Positions 1 to 7,305 of a stretch of 9,917 nucleotides of DNA are shown here, piece after piece (position 1 is the first letter of the stretch; each line of letters opens with the position of its first letter). The translations under genes were made by a program, and so were the position numbers. The stretch is taken from the NCBI GenBank assembly GCA_964534845.1, contig CAZHPV010000082.1, forward strand, positions 1 through 9,917, in the 5' to 3' direction. This stretch comes from CALCKU01 sp964534845 (GTDB taxonomy: Bacteria > Pseudomonadota > Alphaproteobacteria > Caulobacterales > Maricaulaceae). Below the pieces are notes generated by a model that was not told where the DNA came from, did not search any database, and was given only the letters and a program-made list of their open reading frames with translations.

Positions 1-218
1 AATGTCTCTCTTAGTCCAGGCTTAAATCTGTGACAATTTATATGACGACGGACATTTTCCGCAAAACGCATCTTCGAGCCAAAGACAAACCGGCATTGGA
101 GGCTGGAAAAAGCGTTCTTTCCCAAATGCCTATCTGCGCAGTCAGAAATAATCAATATTGAACAGGTTATCTATACGTGCAGATTAGGACAAACATTTGA
201 TAAGACAAGCGCAACACA
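1..218. other. Left-edge region without a supportable gene
   Basis: No frame gives a credible protein. Plus-strand frames entering from the left edge all stop within about 35 bases. The longest open stretch on the minus strand contains a short peptide (Gly-Ile-Trp-Glu-Arg...) vaguely like an IS5-family transposase fragment, but it is too short and the following residues do not match. I found no strong hairpin plus T-tract that would end the minus-strand dehydrogenase gene whose stop codon is at 219. A perfect 8-bp palindrome CTGCGCAG lies near 134-141, with no assigned role. Confidence 0.5.
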
Positions 219-1268
219 CTAGTCGACTTCGAGTACAATCTTACCGATGTAATTCTTGTCCAAGAAAGCTAATTGTGCGGCTACAATATCTCTCAATGGA
301 AAGCTCTTGGCGACGAGTGGCTTGATTTCCTTGTTTTCGATGCGCTTGATTAGATTACCGAAGACTTTTGGGTCTAAAACTGTACACCCTAATAGGCTTA
401 AATCCTTAAGGTAGAGGGTGCGGACGTCCAATTCGACCATCGGCCCTGCGACCGCTCCGGCCACAGCATATCTGCCTCCGCGCCGCAAGAGTTCGAGCAA
501 GGACGCCCATTTCTCTCCCGCCACGAGGTCAATAACGACATCGACACTGTTCGCGCCTAGTTCGGCAAGGTAATCATCGTTCCGGTTCAATGTTTTGTAC
601 GCACCGAGGGCGATCAAAGATTCAGCCTTTTGAGGACCTGTTACTGCGATCACCTTTGCCCCGCGAGCGCGGGCTAATTGTACGGTTGCAGAGCCGACAC
701 CGCCGGACGCACCTGTTATCAAAACGGTCTCTCCCCGTACAACGGCAGCGCGTGTTAACATATTTTCGGCTGTAGAATAGGAACACGGGAATGATGCCAG
801 TTCCACATCAGTCATATCGCTATGAATTGTATGGGCATGCCGGGACGCAACGCGTGTATATTGCGCAAATCCGCCGTCACATTCCGAGCCGAGATACCAT
901 GGGGGCGTAAGTCGCTTGTCATTGGCTTCGCGCAGGCACGGTTCGACAATGACTCTTTGACCAATGCGCGCATTATCAACACCTATGCCGACCGCAATAA
1001 TTCGCCCGCAAACGTCAGCCCCCTGAATGCGAGGAAATGACATGGGGATACCCGACCAGCTTGCATCTTCGGCCGCAGCATTGCCTTTGGAGTACCAAGC
1101 TATCCGCGTGTTGACATCCGTGTTGTTTACACCCGCCGCCGCAACTTGAATTAACACATCCTGCTTACCTAAAAGAGCCGGAACCGGCAGGTCGTCGCGC
1201 CATTCAAGTTTTTCTGGACCGCCGTGACCTGTCAGCACAACACCACTCATTTTATTGGGTAATGACAT
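219..1268 (-). CDS. Zinc-less medium-chain dehydrogenase / quinone-oxidoreductase-like protein
   Basis: This 349-residue protein has the full two-domain MDR layout. The GroES-like N-terminal half runs to about residue 150, with the family pattern GVNNTD at 46-51 and GADVCGRI at 83-90. The Rossmann half carries the nucleotide-binding motif GASGGVG at 186-192, followed by a basic segment ARGAK that would favour NADPH. The four-cysteine structural-zinc lobe of classical alcohol dehydrogenases is absent and no catalytic-zinc Cys/His set is evident. That places it with the zinc-independent quinone oxidoreductase and enoyl-reductase branch of MDR enzymes, which reduce activated double bonds or quinones in the cytoplasm. 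The substrate cannot be read from sequence. The ATG start at 1268 is preceded by AAGGA at a workable distance. It lies 75 bp downstream of the TrkA-C gene on the same strand and may be cotranscribed with it. Confidence 0.88.
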   Translation of the reverse strand: MSLPNKMSGVVLTGHGGPEKLEWRDDLPVPALLGKQDVLIQVAAAGVNNTDVNTRIAWYSKGNAAAEDASWSGIPMSFPRIQGADVCGRIIAVGIGVDNARIGQRVIVEPCLREANDKRLTPPWYLGSECDGGFAQYTRVASRHAHTIHSDMTDVELASFPCSYSTAENMLTRAAVVRGETVLITGASGGVGSATVQLARARGAKVIAVTGPQKAESLIALGAYKTLNRNDDYLAELGANSVDVVIDLVAGEKWASLLELLRRGGRYAVAGAVAGPMVELDVRTLYLKDLSLLGCTVLDPKVFGNLIKRIENKEIKPLVAKSFPLRDIVAAQLAFLDKNYIGKIVLEVD

Positions 1269-1343
1269 GGGGCATCCTTATACGATTTGCCGTAAGGCTA
1301 TATTCTGGCCGCTTTGGAAGTTCGGTGTAGCAAGCACACTCGA

Positions 1344-2012
1344 TCATAGCCCTTTGAAGCTATAATGCGCACTATCAGGGCCAAACAAGATGAGCGTATC
1401 GCCGGGATTAATGAGCTTTATGTCCTCGGAAAAAGCTTCAGTTTTGCCTGATTTTCGTTTTATGGCCAATATTGACAAATCTTTTAGGTCCGTTTGGACC
1501 TTGCTCGGTGAAAGGCTTTCCTGAGCGAAAAACTGATGTTCGCCTATGCTTAATTTATCGCCAACTTGCAATAATCGGCGATAATGCCGCCCGCCTAAAA
1601 ATGTGTATTTTTCAAGAAAACGCCCGATCAGCTTACAAAACAGACCATCTACATATGGGTTGAGCATAATAACAAAAAATATAATCGTCATACCGATTAT
1701 CCACCCTAATTGCACCATGATCGATTGAAAATCAGCGTCAGTCCGAACGAAAGAAATCATGAGAGTGGATAAAACCGAGACTATCCCAAGATTGCCAAAT
1801 AACATCAATAAGGCGATAATTTTGCGTCTGATCGGATAATTGACAATCAGTTCAGCCTCTGATGTCGTAAACCCCGTTCCCGTCAGTGCAGAAATAGCTT
1901 GAAATCGCGCATTGTGCTCAGGAAGGCCGGTAAGCCTCAGCGCTACGGCCGTCACGCGCACCAAAAAGAAAGAGATGGCGAAAATTAAAACAAGTGACAA
2001 TGCTGCGATCAT
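1344..2012 (-). CDS. Membrane protein with C-terminal TrkA-C (RCK_C) domain
   Basis: This 222-residue protein has three predicted membrane helices (about 1-27, 63-89 and 100-124). Between the first two lies the segment QAISALTGTGFTTSEAE (38-54), which resembles the selectivity-filter loop of TrkH/KtrB-type potassium transporters. A soluble domain of about 75 residues (147-222) follows and ends with the INPGDTLILFG hallmark (201-211) of TrkA-C/RCK_C ligand-binding domains. RCK_C domains gate ion channels and transporters by binding small ligands. Here one is fused directly to a short membrane part, so a regulatory or ion-conducting role in the inner membrane is likely, but transport is unproven. 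The start is well set by TGAGGAAAA just upstream of the ATG. It reads divergently from the eight-gene plus-strand run and heads a probable two-gene unit with the dehydrogenase at 219-1268. Confidence 0.75.
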   Translation of the reverse strand: MIAALSLVLIFAISFFLVRVTAVALRLTGLPEHNARFQAISALTGTGFTTSEAELIVNYPIRRKIIALLMLFGNLGIVSVLSTLMISFVRTDADFQSIMVQLGWIIGMTIIFFVIMLNPYVDGLFCKLIGRFLEKYTFLGGRHYRRLLQVGDKLSIGEHQFFAQESLSPSKVQTDLKDLSILAIKRKSGKTEAFSEDIKLINPGDTLILFGPDSAHYSFKGL

Positions 2013-2135
2013 TACTTTTCCTCATAAGGTCCAAATTTTTTATACTCATATACGGTATTTGTTCTTATTTGAAGTAGGAGACGCTAGATATTTAAGGAGA
2101 AACCGCCTGCGAAGAGATATTGACTGCATCCATCT

Positions 2136-2147
2136 AAACAATTGTTT
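2136..2147. repeat. 12-bp perfect palindrome, possible operator
   Basis: AAACAATTGTTT is its own reverse complement. It sits near the middle of the divergent intergenic region, where a dimeric regulator could control both transcription units. Only the symmetry is seen; regulator and function are inference, and AT-rich spacers can give such palindromes by chance. Confidence 0.35.
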
Positions 2148-2211
2148 TTATAGGTTTTTTGTGAATAGATGGCTAATTTAATTAATTTGTGACTAGAATT
2201 CAAGTGCAATA

Positions 2212-2227
2212 CCGCTTATCAAAGCGG
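2212..2227. repeat. Inverted repeat just upstream of the DoxX-like gene
   Basis: The arms CCGCTT and AAGCGG are perfect complements around the loop ATCA. The repeat ends about 15 bases before the ribosome binding site of the DoxX-like gene. It could be an operator or a small mRNA hairpin in the leader of the eight-gene run. It has no T-tract in either direction, so it is not a terminator. Confidence 0.4.
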
Positions 2228-2256
2228 ATAACAAAAAATATTGAGGGAGAATTAAC

Positions 2257-2637
2257 ATGAATAAAGTAACGCTTATATTGTCGATTGTCGTAGCGGCAGG
2301 GTTTGTATTTTTTGGAGCCCAAAAATTCGGCGCCACAAATCCGATATTTTCAATAATCGCGGAAAGATCAGGCATTTCATTATTTGAGCCTGTTATAAGG
2401 ATGCTAACGGGCGTCGCTGAACTTGGGACGGCTATACTCATCCTTGTGCCCCGCACCCGTTTGTTTGGAGCCTTAGCGGGCCTTTGTGTTTTGGTTGGCG
2501 CGATCGGGTTTCACCTTTCGCCATGGCTTGGTATTAACGTACCCGGTATAGGGCACTTCCTTTTCTTTACCGCCGTAACGATGTTTGTACTGACTGCGGT
2601 TTTATTCTTACGTTTGCGCAAACAAGCTCCACACTAA
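2257..2637 (+). CDS. DoxX-like family membrane protein
   Basis: This small protein of 126 residues has four predicted membrane helices (about 3-23, 45-65, 69-88 and 98-118), the usual size and layout of the DoxX-like group. The family signatures visible are GAQKFG (20-25) after helix 1, and MLTGVAELG (49-57), the G-x-x-E-L type motif at the start of helix 2. DoxX relatives act in the inner membrane; some are linked to quinone or thiol redox and some to oxidative-stress complexes, while many have no known role. The ATG start is fixed by a strong GAGGGAGA ribosome binding site at 2243-2250. It is the first gene of the eight-gene run and ends 13 bp before the beta-propeller gene. Confidence 0.78.
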   Translation: MNKVTLILSIVVAAGFVFFGAQKFGATNPIFSIIAERSGISLFEPVIRMLTGVAELGTAILILVPRTRLFGALAGLCVLVGAIGFHLSPWLGINVPGIGHFLFFTAVTMFVLTAVLFLRLRKQAPH

Positions 2638-2650
2638 ACTCTGGGTAAAA

Positions 2651-4273
2651 ATGGCTGAGACACAAAAACCTATGCATAAAGGCTTGCTCACACTGATATG
2701 GTGCGTGTTCATCATTCTGTTTTGCGTGATTGTCTTTGTTTTACTGAGTGCGTTTGGCGCGCTTAGATATTGGCAAGCGGAAAAAACCCCGCAAGGCGAA
2801 ACGGACCTTGCCTTTGAAGCGGTCGGGTTACCCTTTGTGCACGAAGCCGACCTTGTAAACTCCCTGCCTTTTCTTGCCAGTGCGGCCATTGATATTAATG
2901 GCGACGGGCAAGATGAGCTTTTCTTGGGCGGCGGGGATGAGCAAGCAGACGCACTCTTTGCGTTCAGGAATAACCGTTTTGAGAAATTACCTCTAAACTT
3001 CGTTAAAGGCGCTGTTGATGCCACGCATGGCGCAGCGACAATGGATATCGACAATGACGGGGATACTGACCTGTTTACAGCCCGTGAGAGCGGTGTCTGG
3101 TATCATGAGAATGTCGACGGTAAATTTGGCAGTGTAAATCTCGGCTTGGGTCTGGCGGATAATACGGTTCCGCTCTCAATCGGCTTTGGTGATATCAATA
3201 AAGACGGCCTCGCCGATATGTATATCGCAGGCTATATCAAAATAGCGCTCGTCGAAGGCGAGACAATTTTCTCTGATAATTACGGCGGCTTTAGCTATCT
3301 TTTTCTCAATGAAGGCGAAGGCAATTGGCGCGACATTTCCAAGGAAGCCGGCGTTTGGCGTCAGCATAATACATTCCTCGGCGTTTTTGCCGACCTCGAT
3401 AATGATCTTGATAGCGATCTTGTCATTGCACAAGATACAGGCCGCGTGGAAATGTATTCCAATAATGGAGACATGACATTCACGCCGATTGAGAACCCTT
3501 CGGTGTATTCCTATCCTATGGGTGTTGCTGTCGGTGATTATGATAATGACGGCTTGGTTGATCTCTACTTCTCAAATGTAGGTTACACATTGCCGCCGAT
3601 TATTTTACGCGGTGATTTGAAAAAAGACGATCCGTTTAATCCCTCCTATATGCTCTTTCACAATGAAGGTGGTTTGAAATTCACGGATACATCTGAGGCT
3701 ATGAATGCGGCTAGGTATGGCTTTGGTTGGGGAACTGTGATGGCGGACATGAATCTTGATGGACTCGAAGATCTGCTTGCGGCGCAAAATTATGCGCGCT
3801 TTCCTGCCAATGATTTACTCCAACATTACCCAGGTAAAATCTTGCAAAATTACGGCGACAAATTTCAACCTGTCGAAAAAGTGTCTGGGGCTGAAAACTC
3901 GCTATTCGGTATTTCGCCTATCGTCTCTGATTTTAACGGTGATGGCTGGCCTGACCTTGTTTGGGCAAACCTCGACGGTGAGTCTCTGGCCTATATGAAT
4001 AAGGGCGGGGACCGTAATTGGATTAAAGTCCGCTTACCTAATACAGCTCGCTCTCTCGGCGCACGCGTCACAGTGACGGCGTCTAACGGTCTGACCCAGA
4101 CCAAACAGCTTTTAACATCGCAAGGCTTGGGCTCTGATCAAGGACGGGACCTTATCTTTGGTCTCGGCGATGCTGAGAGCGCTACGTCTGTGACGGTTGC
4201 TTTTCAAAACGGCATCACGCGCACATTTGATGCACCAGAAAATGGGTCTCTCATTTCAGCTTCTGCTGAGTAG
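2651..4273 (+). CDS. Membrane-anchored FG-GAP/VCBS beta-propeller with ASPIC/UnbV domain (CRTAC1-like)
   Basis: This 540-residue protein starts with a short basic tail and one hydrophobic helix (about 11-38), an uncleaved signal anchor or signal peptide without an evident cleavage site, so the rest should be outside the cytoplasm. It then has seven calcium-binding-type repeats of the pattern DxDxDGxxD, beginning at residues 81, 132, 181, 248, 297, 366 and 427. Seven repeats is the number expected for one closed seven-bladed integrin-like propeller. The fourth repeat (248-256) has Leu in place of the usual Gly. The C-terminal part (about 456-527) fits the ASPIC/UnbV module, with SLGARVTV and the typical FGLGDAESATSVTVAFQNG stretch. 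Such proteins usually bind ligands or partners; catalysis is not indicated. The start has a weak GGG-containing ribosome binding site. It follows the DoxX-like gene by 13 bp and precedes the next gene by 8 bp, so coupling is likely. Confidence 0.85.
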   Translation: MAETQKPMHKGLLTLIWCVFIILFCVIVFVLLSAFGALRYWQAEKTPQGETDLAFEAVGLPFVHEADLVNSLPFLASAAIDINGDGQDELFLGGGDEQADALFAFRNNRFEKLPLNFVKGAVDATHGAATMDIDNDGDTDLFTARESGVWYHENVDGKFGSVNLGLGLADNTVPLSIGFGDINKDGLADMYIAGYIKIALVEGETIFSDNYGGFSYLFLNEGEGNWRDISKEAGVWRQHNTFLGVFADLDNDLDSDLVIAQDTGRVEMYSNNGDMTFTPIENPSVYSYPMGVAVGDYDNDGLVDLYFSNVGYTLPPIILRGDLKKDDPFNPSYMLFHNEGGLKFTDTSEAMNAARYGFGWGTVMADMNLDGLEDLLAAQNYARFPANDLLQHYPGKILQNYGDKFQPVEKVSGAENSLFGISPIVSDFNGDGWPDLVWANLDGESLAYMNKGGDRNWIKVRLPNTARSLGARVTVTASNGLTQTKQLLTSQGLGSDQGRDLIFGLGDAESATSVTVAFQNGITRTFDAPENGSLISASAE

Positions 4274-4281
4274 GGGGCGGC

Positions 4282-4947
4282 GTGACAACGAACTCTAAAT
4301 TTATTACCTTGGCAGGCCTTGCGGGCTGCCTTGGTGCCATTCTGGTCGGAATAGGTGAGTTCTCAATGCAGTTCACGCCAAACGGTGGGATCGAAGATGT
4401 AAAGGACTATCTCTATTTTAACGACGTTTCGGCAGACAGGCTCTCTTTCGGGCATTTCTTAGCCGTTCTCGCCGCCCCGCTTTACATGCTGGGCTATTGG
4501 CATTTGTCAAAAAAACTGGAACCGGCGGGGCCAAAACAGGCCAAAGCTTTTTTCCTTATCGGGGCTTACGCTTTTGCGGTTGGTACGGCGTGGATTGGGC
4601 AACGGTTTTTCCTTGCCAGCACAGTGCATGAAATTGCAGCCGGACAAGATCTCAAACCCTTATTGACACTTTTTTCAGAACATAACGAGCCTTTTGTAAA
4701 TGTCCTGCGTCTTGCAATGCTTATAGTCTCTGTGCTCTGGATTAAATTGATACTGAGCGGGAAGTCCGCCTTTCCAAAATGGATGGCAATTTTTAGCCCG
4801 ATCGTCTTGCTCGCAACGATGTTTGCCCTTTATTTTTTCAAAACGAAAATTGGGCTTTATGTGTTTCCTGTAGCCATGAATGCCACGCATTTCATTATCT
4901 TTGCTTTGGCGATGTTCACCGCAAGAGACAAAAACATAACACCGTAA
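4282..4947 (+). CDS. Six-helix membrane protein, DUF6796-like
   Basis: This is a 221-residue protein with six predicted membrane helices (about 7-25, 54-75, 87-112, 138-158, 167-186 and 192-212). The first helix is glycine-rich (AGLAGCLGAILVGIGE). A His at 58 opens the segment leading to LGYWHLSKKL (70-79), and the last helix carries NATHFIIF (200-207). These features fit my memory of the DUF6796 family, which has no assigned function; I could not confirm this by search. The start is GTG at 4282, only 8 bases after the previous stop and preceded by AGGGGG at 4272-4277, which overlaps that stop codon. This argues for translational coupling with the beta-propeller gene. Confidence 0.6.
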   Translation: MTTNSKFITLAGLAGCLGAILVGIGEFSMQFTPNGGIEDVKDYLYFNDVSADRLSFGHFLAVLAAPLYMLGYWHLSKKLEPAGPKQAKAFFLIGAYAFAVGTAWIGQRFFLASTVHEIAAGQDLKPLLTLFSEHNEPFVNVLRLAMLIVSVLWIKLILSGKSAFPKWMAIFSPIVLLATMFALYFFKTKIGLYVFPVAMNATHFIIFALAMFTARDKNITP

Positions 4948-4957
4948 GGGAGTATCT

Positions 4958-5350
4958 GTGTCCATTAATATACTGTCTAGAATGGCTCTGATTTTACTTG
5001 CGGGACTTGGAACGCTGGCAGGCTTGAGATTATCGTTTGCGCATATGCAGCACGGTGAAGTGTGTCCTATGCTTGGGCCTATTCCAGCCTGTAATATCGT
5101 CTTTTTAGGCTATCTCTGTGTTTTTTTTGTGCCGCTCCTAATACGAAAGACATTTGTTAAACGCCTATTTTATATTGGCTGGACCCCTGTATTTTTACTC
5201 GCTCTTATGGGCGTCGTGCTCGAACTTACCCAAGGGCATATTTGTCCGCCGGGTGCTTTTGGTATACCCCAGTGCTTTTTCTCTTTAGCGATGGTTTTGA
5301 TATGCCTTGGCCTGTTCAAGATCTCTCTGAAAACGACCCGCGCCTTATGA
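4958..5350 (+). CDS. Small four-helix membrane protein with two duplicated cysteine-pair loops
   Basis: I do not recognise a named family. The 130-residue protein has four predicted helices (about 9-29, 46-63, 71-90 and 107-121). After helix 1 comes GEVCPMLGPIPAC (33-45) and after helix 3 comes GHICPPGAFGIPQC (93-106), so each half is helix, C-P-x(n)-I-P-x-C loop, helix. This indicates an internal duplication. The basic loop RKTFVKR between helices 2 and 3, and the basic C-terminus, place both cysteine loops on the periplasmic side by the positive-inside rule. Paired periplasmic cysteines in a four-helix protein recall DsbB and VKOR, but neither the CxxC active site nor other signatures are present, so this is only an analogy. 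The start is GTG at 4958 with AAGGGAG at 4946-4952, and the stop overlaps the next start by 4 bp. Confidence 0.75.
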   Translation: MSINILSRMALILLAGLGTLAGLRLSFAHMQHGEVCPMLGPIPACNIVFLGYLCVFFVPLLIRKTFVKRLFYIGWTPVFLLALMGVVLELTQGHICPPGAFGIPQCFFSLAMVLICLGLFKISLKTTRAL

Positions 5351-5895
5351 TCGACTTTATACAGCAATATCAACTCGGCCTATATGTCTGTTTTTTCTTC
5401 CTACCATTCCTGCAAGAAGATGTATCAATTCTCGGCGCTGCCTCTGCCTGTGCTAGCGGCTTAGGCAATCCGTTTTTAGGGTTTTTATTGACGGGAGCCG
5501 GGTTAACGACAAGTGCCTCATTAAAATACGGTTTAGGCCGCGCTGCGACAAGTCGTGAGTGGGCCAAAAAATACACTCAAAATCCAAAAATCCTAAAGGC
5601 GGGAGATAGTGTTAATGGCAATCTCGGGAAATCGCTTTATACGGCGCGGTTTATTTCTGCTGTGCGTATTCCCTTTTATGTCGGTGCAGGTTTTTTTGGT
5701 GTAAACTTTGGCAAATTTCTGTTTTTCGTGATAACATCAGCTGCTCTATATCTCGGTATAGCTTTTGGCCTGTTTCATGTATTTGGAGAAATTGCGGGCG
5801 ACAAACTAAAGCTGTATCTTCCGCTTTTAGCCGCTGTCTTCCTTGTGTTATATTTCATATTCACAAAATTAAAGACAGCGAAGAAAAGTTCTTAA
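5347..5895 (+). CDS. DedA/VTT-like (SNARE-associated) membrane protein, first paralogue
   Basis: This 182-residue protein resembles the VTT domain of DedA proteins, which translocate phospholipids or undecaprenyl phosphate across membranes. Visible signs are the acidic PFLQEDVSILGA region near residues 20-31, GLGRAA, and the later ARF...RIPFYVGAG segment followed by hydrophobic helices. The usual RFxPGxR core is altered to RFISAVR here. A longer frame opens at 5242, but I chose ATG 5347 because that start aligns with the N-terminus of the paralogue at 7306 and overlaps the preceding stop as ATGA, typical of translational coupling. No clear ribosome binding site precedes it, which fits coupling. 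Aligned by eye without gaps from residue 12 to the LYLP segment, it is about half identical to the second paralogue. Confidence 0.75.
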   Translation: MIDFIQQYQLGLYVCFFFLPFLQEDVSILGAASACASGLGNPFLGFLLTGAGLTTSASLKYGLGRAATSREWAKKYTQNPKILKAGDSVNGNLGKSLYTARFISAVRIPFYVGAGFFGVNFGKFLFFVITSAALYLGIAFGLFHVFGEIAGDKLKLYLPLLAAVFLVLYFIFTKLKTAKKSS

Positions 5896-5916
5896 ACTTA
5901 AAGGGAGAGACCTCAA

Positions 5917-7221
5917 ATGACAGCTTTGAAAAGAATATTGAAAGAGATTTTCTTTTCGCTTCGTAATTTGAGCTTTCTCCTAATACTATCATTCCTAACA
6001 GCCTGTTCGACCGTTCATAAGCTTCCGATAACGCCCAATTTATATAGTTCACAGGCTCCATATCCGGTACAGGATATTGCATCATCCGAACAAGGCATTA
6101 CATCAAAAATATTTTATATGACTGACCGTAATCCGGTATCTGAGGGTGAAGGTCTGACGCGGTATGACAAAGAACGATCGGCCTCCATGGCGTTTGGCGA
6201 AGCCACCGTCACATATGGTGATGATATCTCATGGGATAGATTAATTGGCGCGGGCCTGTTAAATTCAGAACGACCGTCGGTAAAGATCACATCGATTGAT
6301 GAGGTTAATCGATTTCCCGAAACGCCTCTGATATTTAGCGCCACACCTGACGGCCTTATTGTAAAGCAAGACGAAGCGACACAATATAGTCAAAGTATAG
6401 ACACCGTTCGAACCACCATTGCCGAGCGACTAAGATCAGCCAATCAAACAGACATAATTCTCTATGTTCACGGGTTCAACGTGTCATTTGAAAAGGCGGT
6501 CTTAGGTCTCAATGATGTTTGGCATTTTGGCGGAAGGCAGGCCGTACCCATCGCCTATTCTTGGCCCTCTGGCAGTGGTAATTTATTTGGATATTTCACC
6601 GACAGAGAGTCGGGTGAATTTACAGTCTATCACCTCAAAGAAACGCTCAGGGTCATATCCTCAATGCCGGAGGTCGAAAATATTCATATAATAGCGCATA
6701 GCCGCGGCACGGATATTACCACCACAGCCTTACGTGAGTTAGTTATAGAGCACCGGGCCGCTGGTAAAAAACCCACGGAGTCGCTTAAAGTAAAAAACCT
6801 TATAATGGCCGCACCAGATCTGGATTACGGCGTCGTGACGCAGCGCCTTATTGCCGAAAAATTTGGCCCTGCCTTTGGTCAAATTACAATCTATATGAAT
6901 GAAGGCGATAGCGCACTTGGCGTTGCGCAAGGCCTCATGCGTGGAATACGGTTCGGAAAATTAACGGCGGATAGGCAAAGCGAGCGCGAAGCACAGATAT
7001 TTAATAACGTCAAAAATGTTTCATTCGTCAATGTTAAAGACGTATCCGGATTTCTCGGTCATGGCTATTTTAGCCAACATCCCGGTGCTCTATCGGATAT
7101 TATTACGCTGATTAGAACAGGAAGCAAACCGGGTACACAAGAGCGGCCGCTTACCCATATAGAGGGTAATTTTTGGGCCTTGGATAGATCATATTTAACC
7201 AATAAACCTCCGAACTCCTAA
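5917..7221 (+). CDS. Lipoprotein alpha/beta-hydrolase of the DUF900 type
   Basis: The 434-residue product has a lipoprotein signal with lipobox LTAC, giving a lipidated Cys30. The segment IFYMTDRNP (65-73) opens the DUF900-type region. The hydrolase core has VHGFN (184-188), the nucleophile elbow AHSRG (260-264) with Ser262, the acid candidate Asp331 in EGDSALG, and a His candidate at 382 in GHGYF. These form a plausible Ser-Asp-His triad, so the enzyme is probably active as an esterase, lipase or peptidase-like hydrolase; the substrate is unknown. The lipid anchor places it on the outer face of the inner membrane or on the outer membrane. The residue after Cys30 is Ser, which does not signal inner-membrane retention by the E. 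coli +2 rule. The ATG start has a strong AGGGAGAG site at 5902-5909. It lies between the two DedA-like paralogues. Confidence 0.87.
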   Translation: MTALKRILKEIFFSLRNLSFLLILSFLTACSTVHKLPITPNLYSSQAPYPVQDIASSEQGITSKIFYMTDRNPVSEGEGLTRYDKERSASMAFGEATVTYGDDISWDRLIGAGLLNSERPSVKITSIDEVNRFPETPLIFSATPDGLIVKQDEATQYSQSIDTVRTTIAERLRSANQTDIILYVHGFNVSFEKAVLGLNDVWHFGGRQAVPIAYSWPSGSGNLFGYFTDRESGEFTVYHLKETLRVISSMPEVENIHIIAHSRGTDITTTALRELVIEHRAAGKKPTESLKVKNLIMAAPDLDYGVVTQRLIAEKFGPAFGQITIYMNEGDSALGVAQGLMRGIRFGKLTADRQSEREAQIFNNVKNVSFVNVKDVSGFLGHGYFSQHPGALSDIITLIRTGSKPGTQERPLTHIEGNFWALDRSYLTNKPPNS

Positions 7222-7305
7222 TTAAACTGTTACGCTAAGCTAGCCCTATCAAAAAGTTTGTATTAAAGAGGGCGACGCATGTGAATAATTGGAAGAGATA
7301 ACGCG
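7222..7305 (+). promoter_or_regulatory. Widest gap in the eight-gene run, with a six-codon mini-ORF
   Basis: This 84-bp spacer is much longer than the other gaps in the run (8-21 bp), so it may hold an internal promoter or leader. GAGGG at 7268-7272 sits 8 bases before GTG at 7281, which opens a six-codon reading frame (Met-Asn-Asn-Trp-Lys-Arg) ending at TAA 7299-7301, four bases before the DedA-like ATG at 7306. The same site also shows an ATG directly followed by TGA (7279-7284). A leader peptide with reinitiation is possible; the frame is short enough to be chance. No terminator hairpin is present. Confidence 0.3.

Larger units (their letters stand above)
2013..2256. promoter_or_regulatory. 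Divergent intergenic region, likely promoters for both directions
   Basis: These 244 AT-rich bases separate the minus-strand TrkA-C gene from the plus-strand DoxX-like gene, so both leftward and rightward promoters must lie here or inside the genes. They contain a 12-bp perfect palindrome (2136-2147) and a 6-bp-arm inverted repeat (2212-2227). A plus-strand TTGACT at 2120-2125 resembles a -35 box, but no good -10 box sits at the right distance. I therefore do not assign exact promoters. No small gene with a credible start and ribosome binding site is visible. Confidence 0.5.

Noticed and set aside
27..140. Possible IS5-family transposase remnant on the minus strand (Gly-Ile-Trp-Glu-Arg-Thr-Leu-Phe)
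   Set aside because: Only about eight residues are suggestive; the following residues do not match the DST catalytic region and no inverted repeats were found.
2120..2155. Sigma-70 promoter with TTGACT at 2120
   Set aside because: No TATAAT-like hexamer falls at 16-18 bp spacing; TTTTTA is at 19 and poor.
5242..5346. Longer N-terminus for the first DedA-like protein starting at 5242
   Set aside because: The extra 35 residues overlap the preceding gene extensively, have no counterpart in the paralogue at 7306, and the ATGA overlap at 5347 is a better start.
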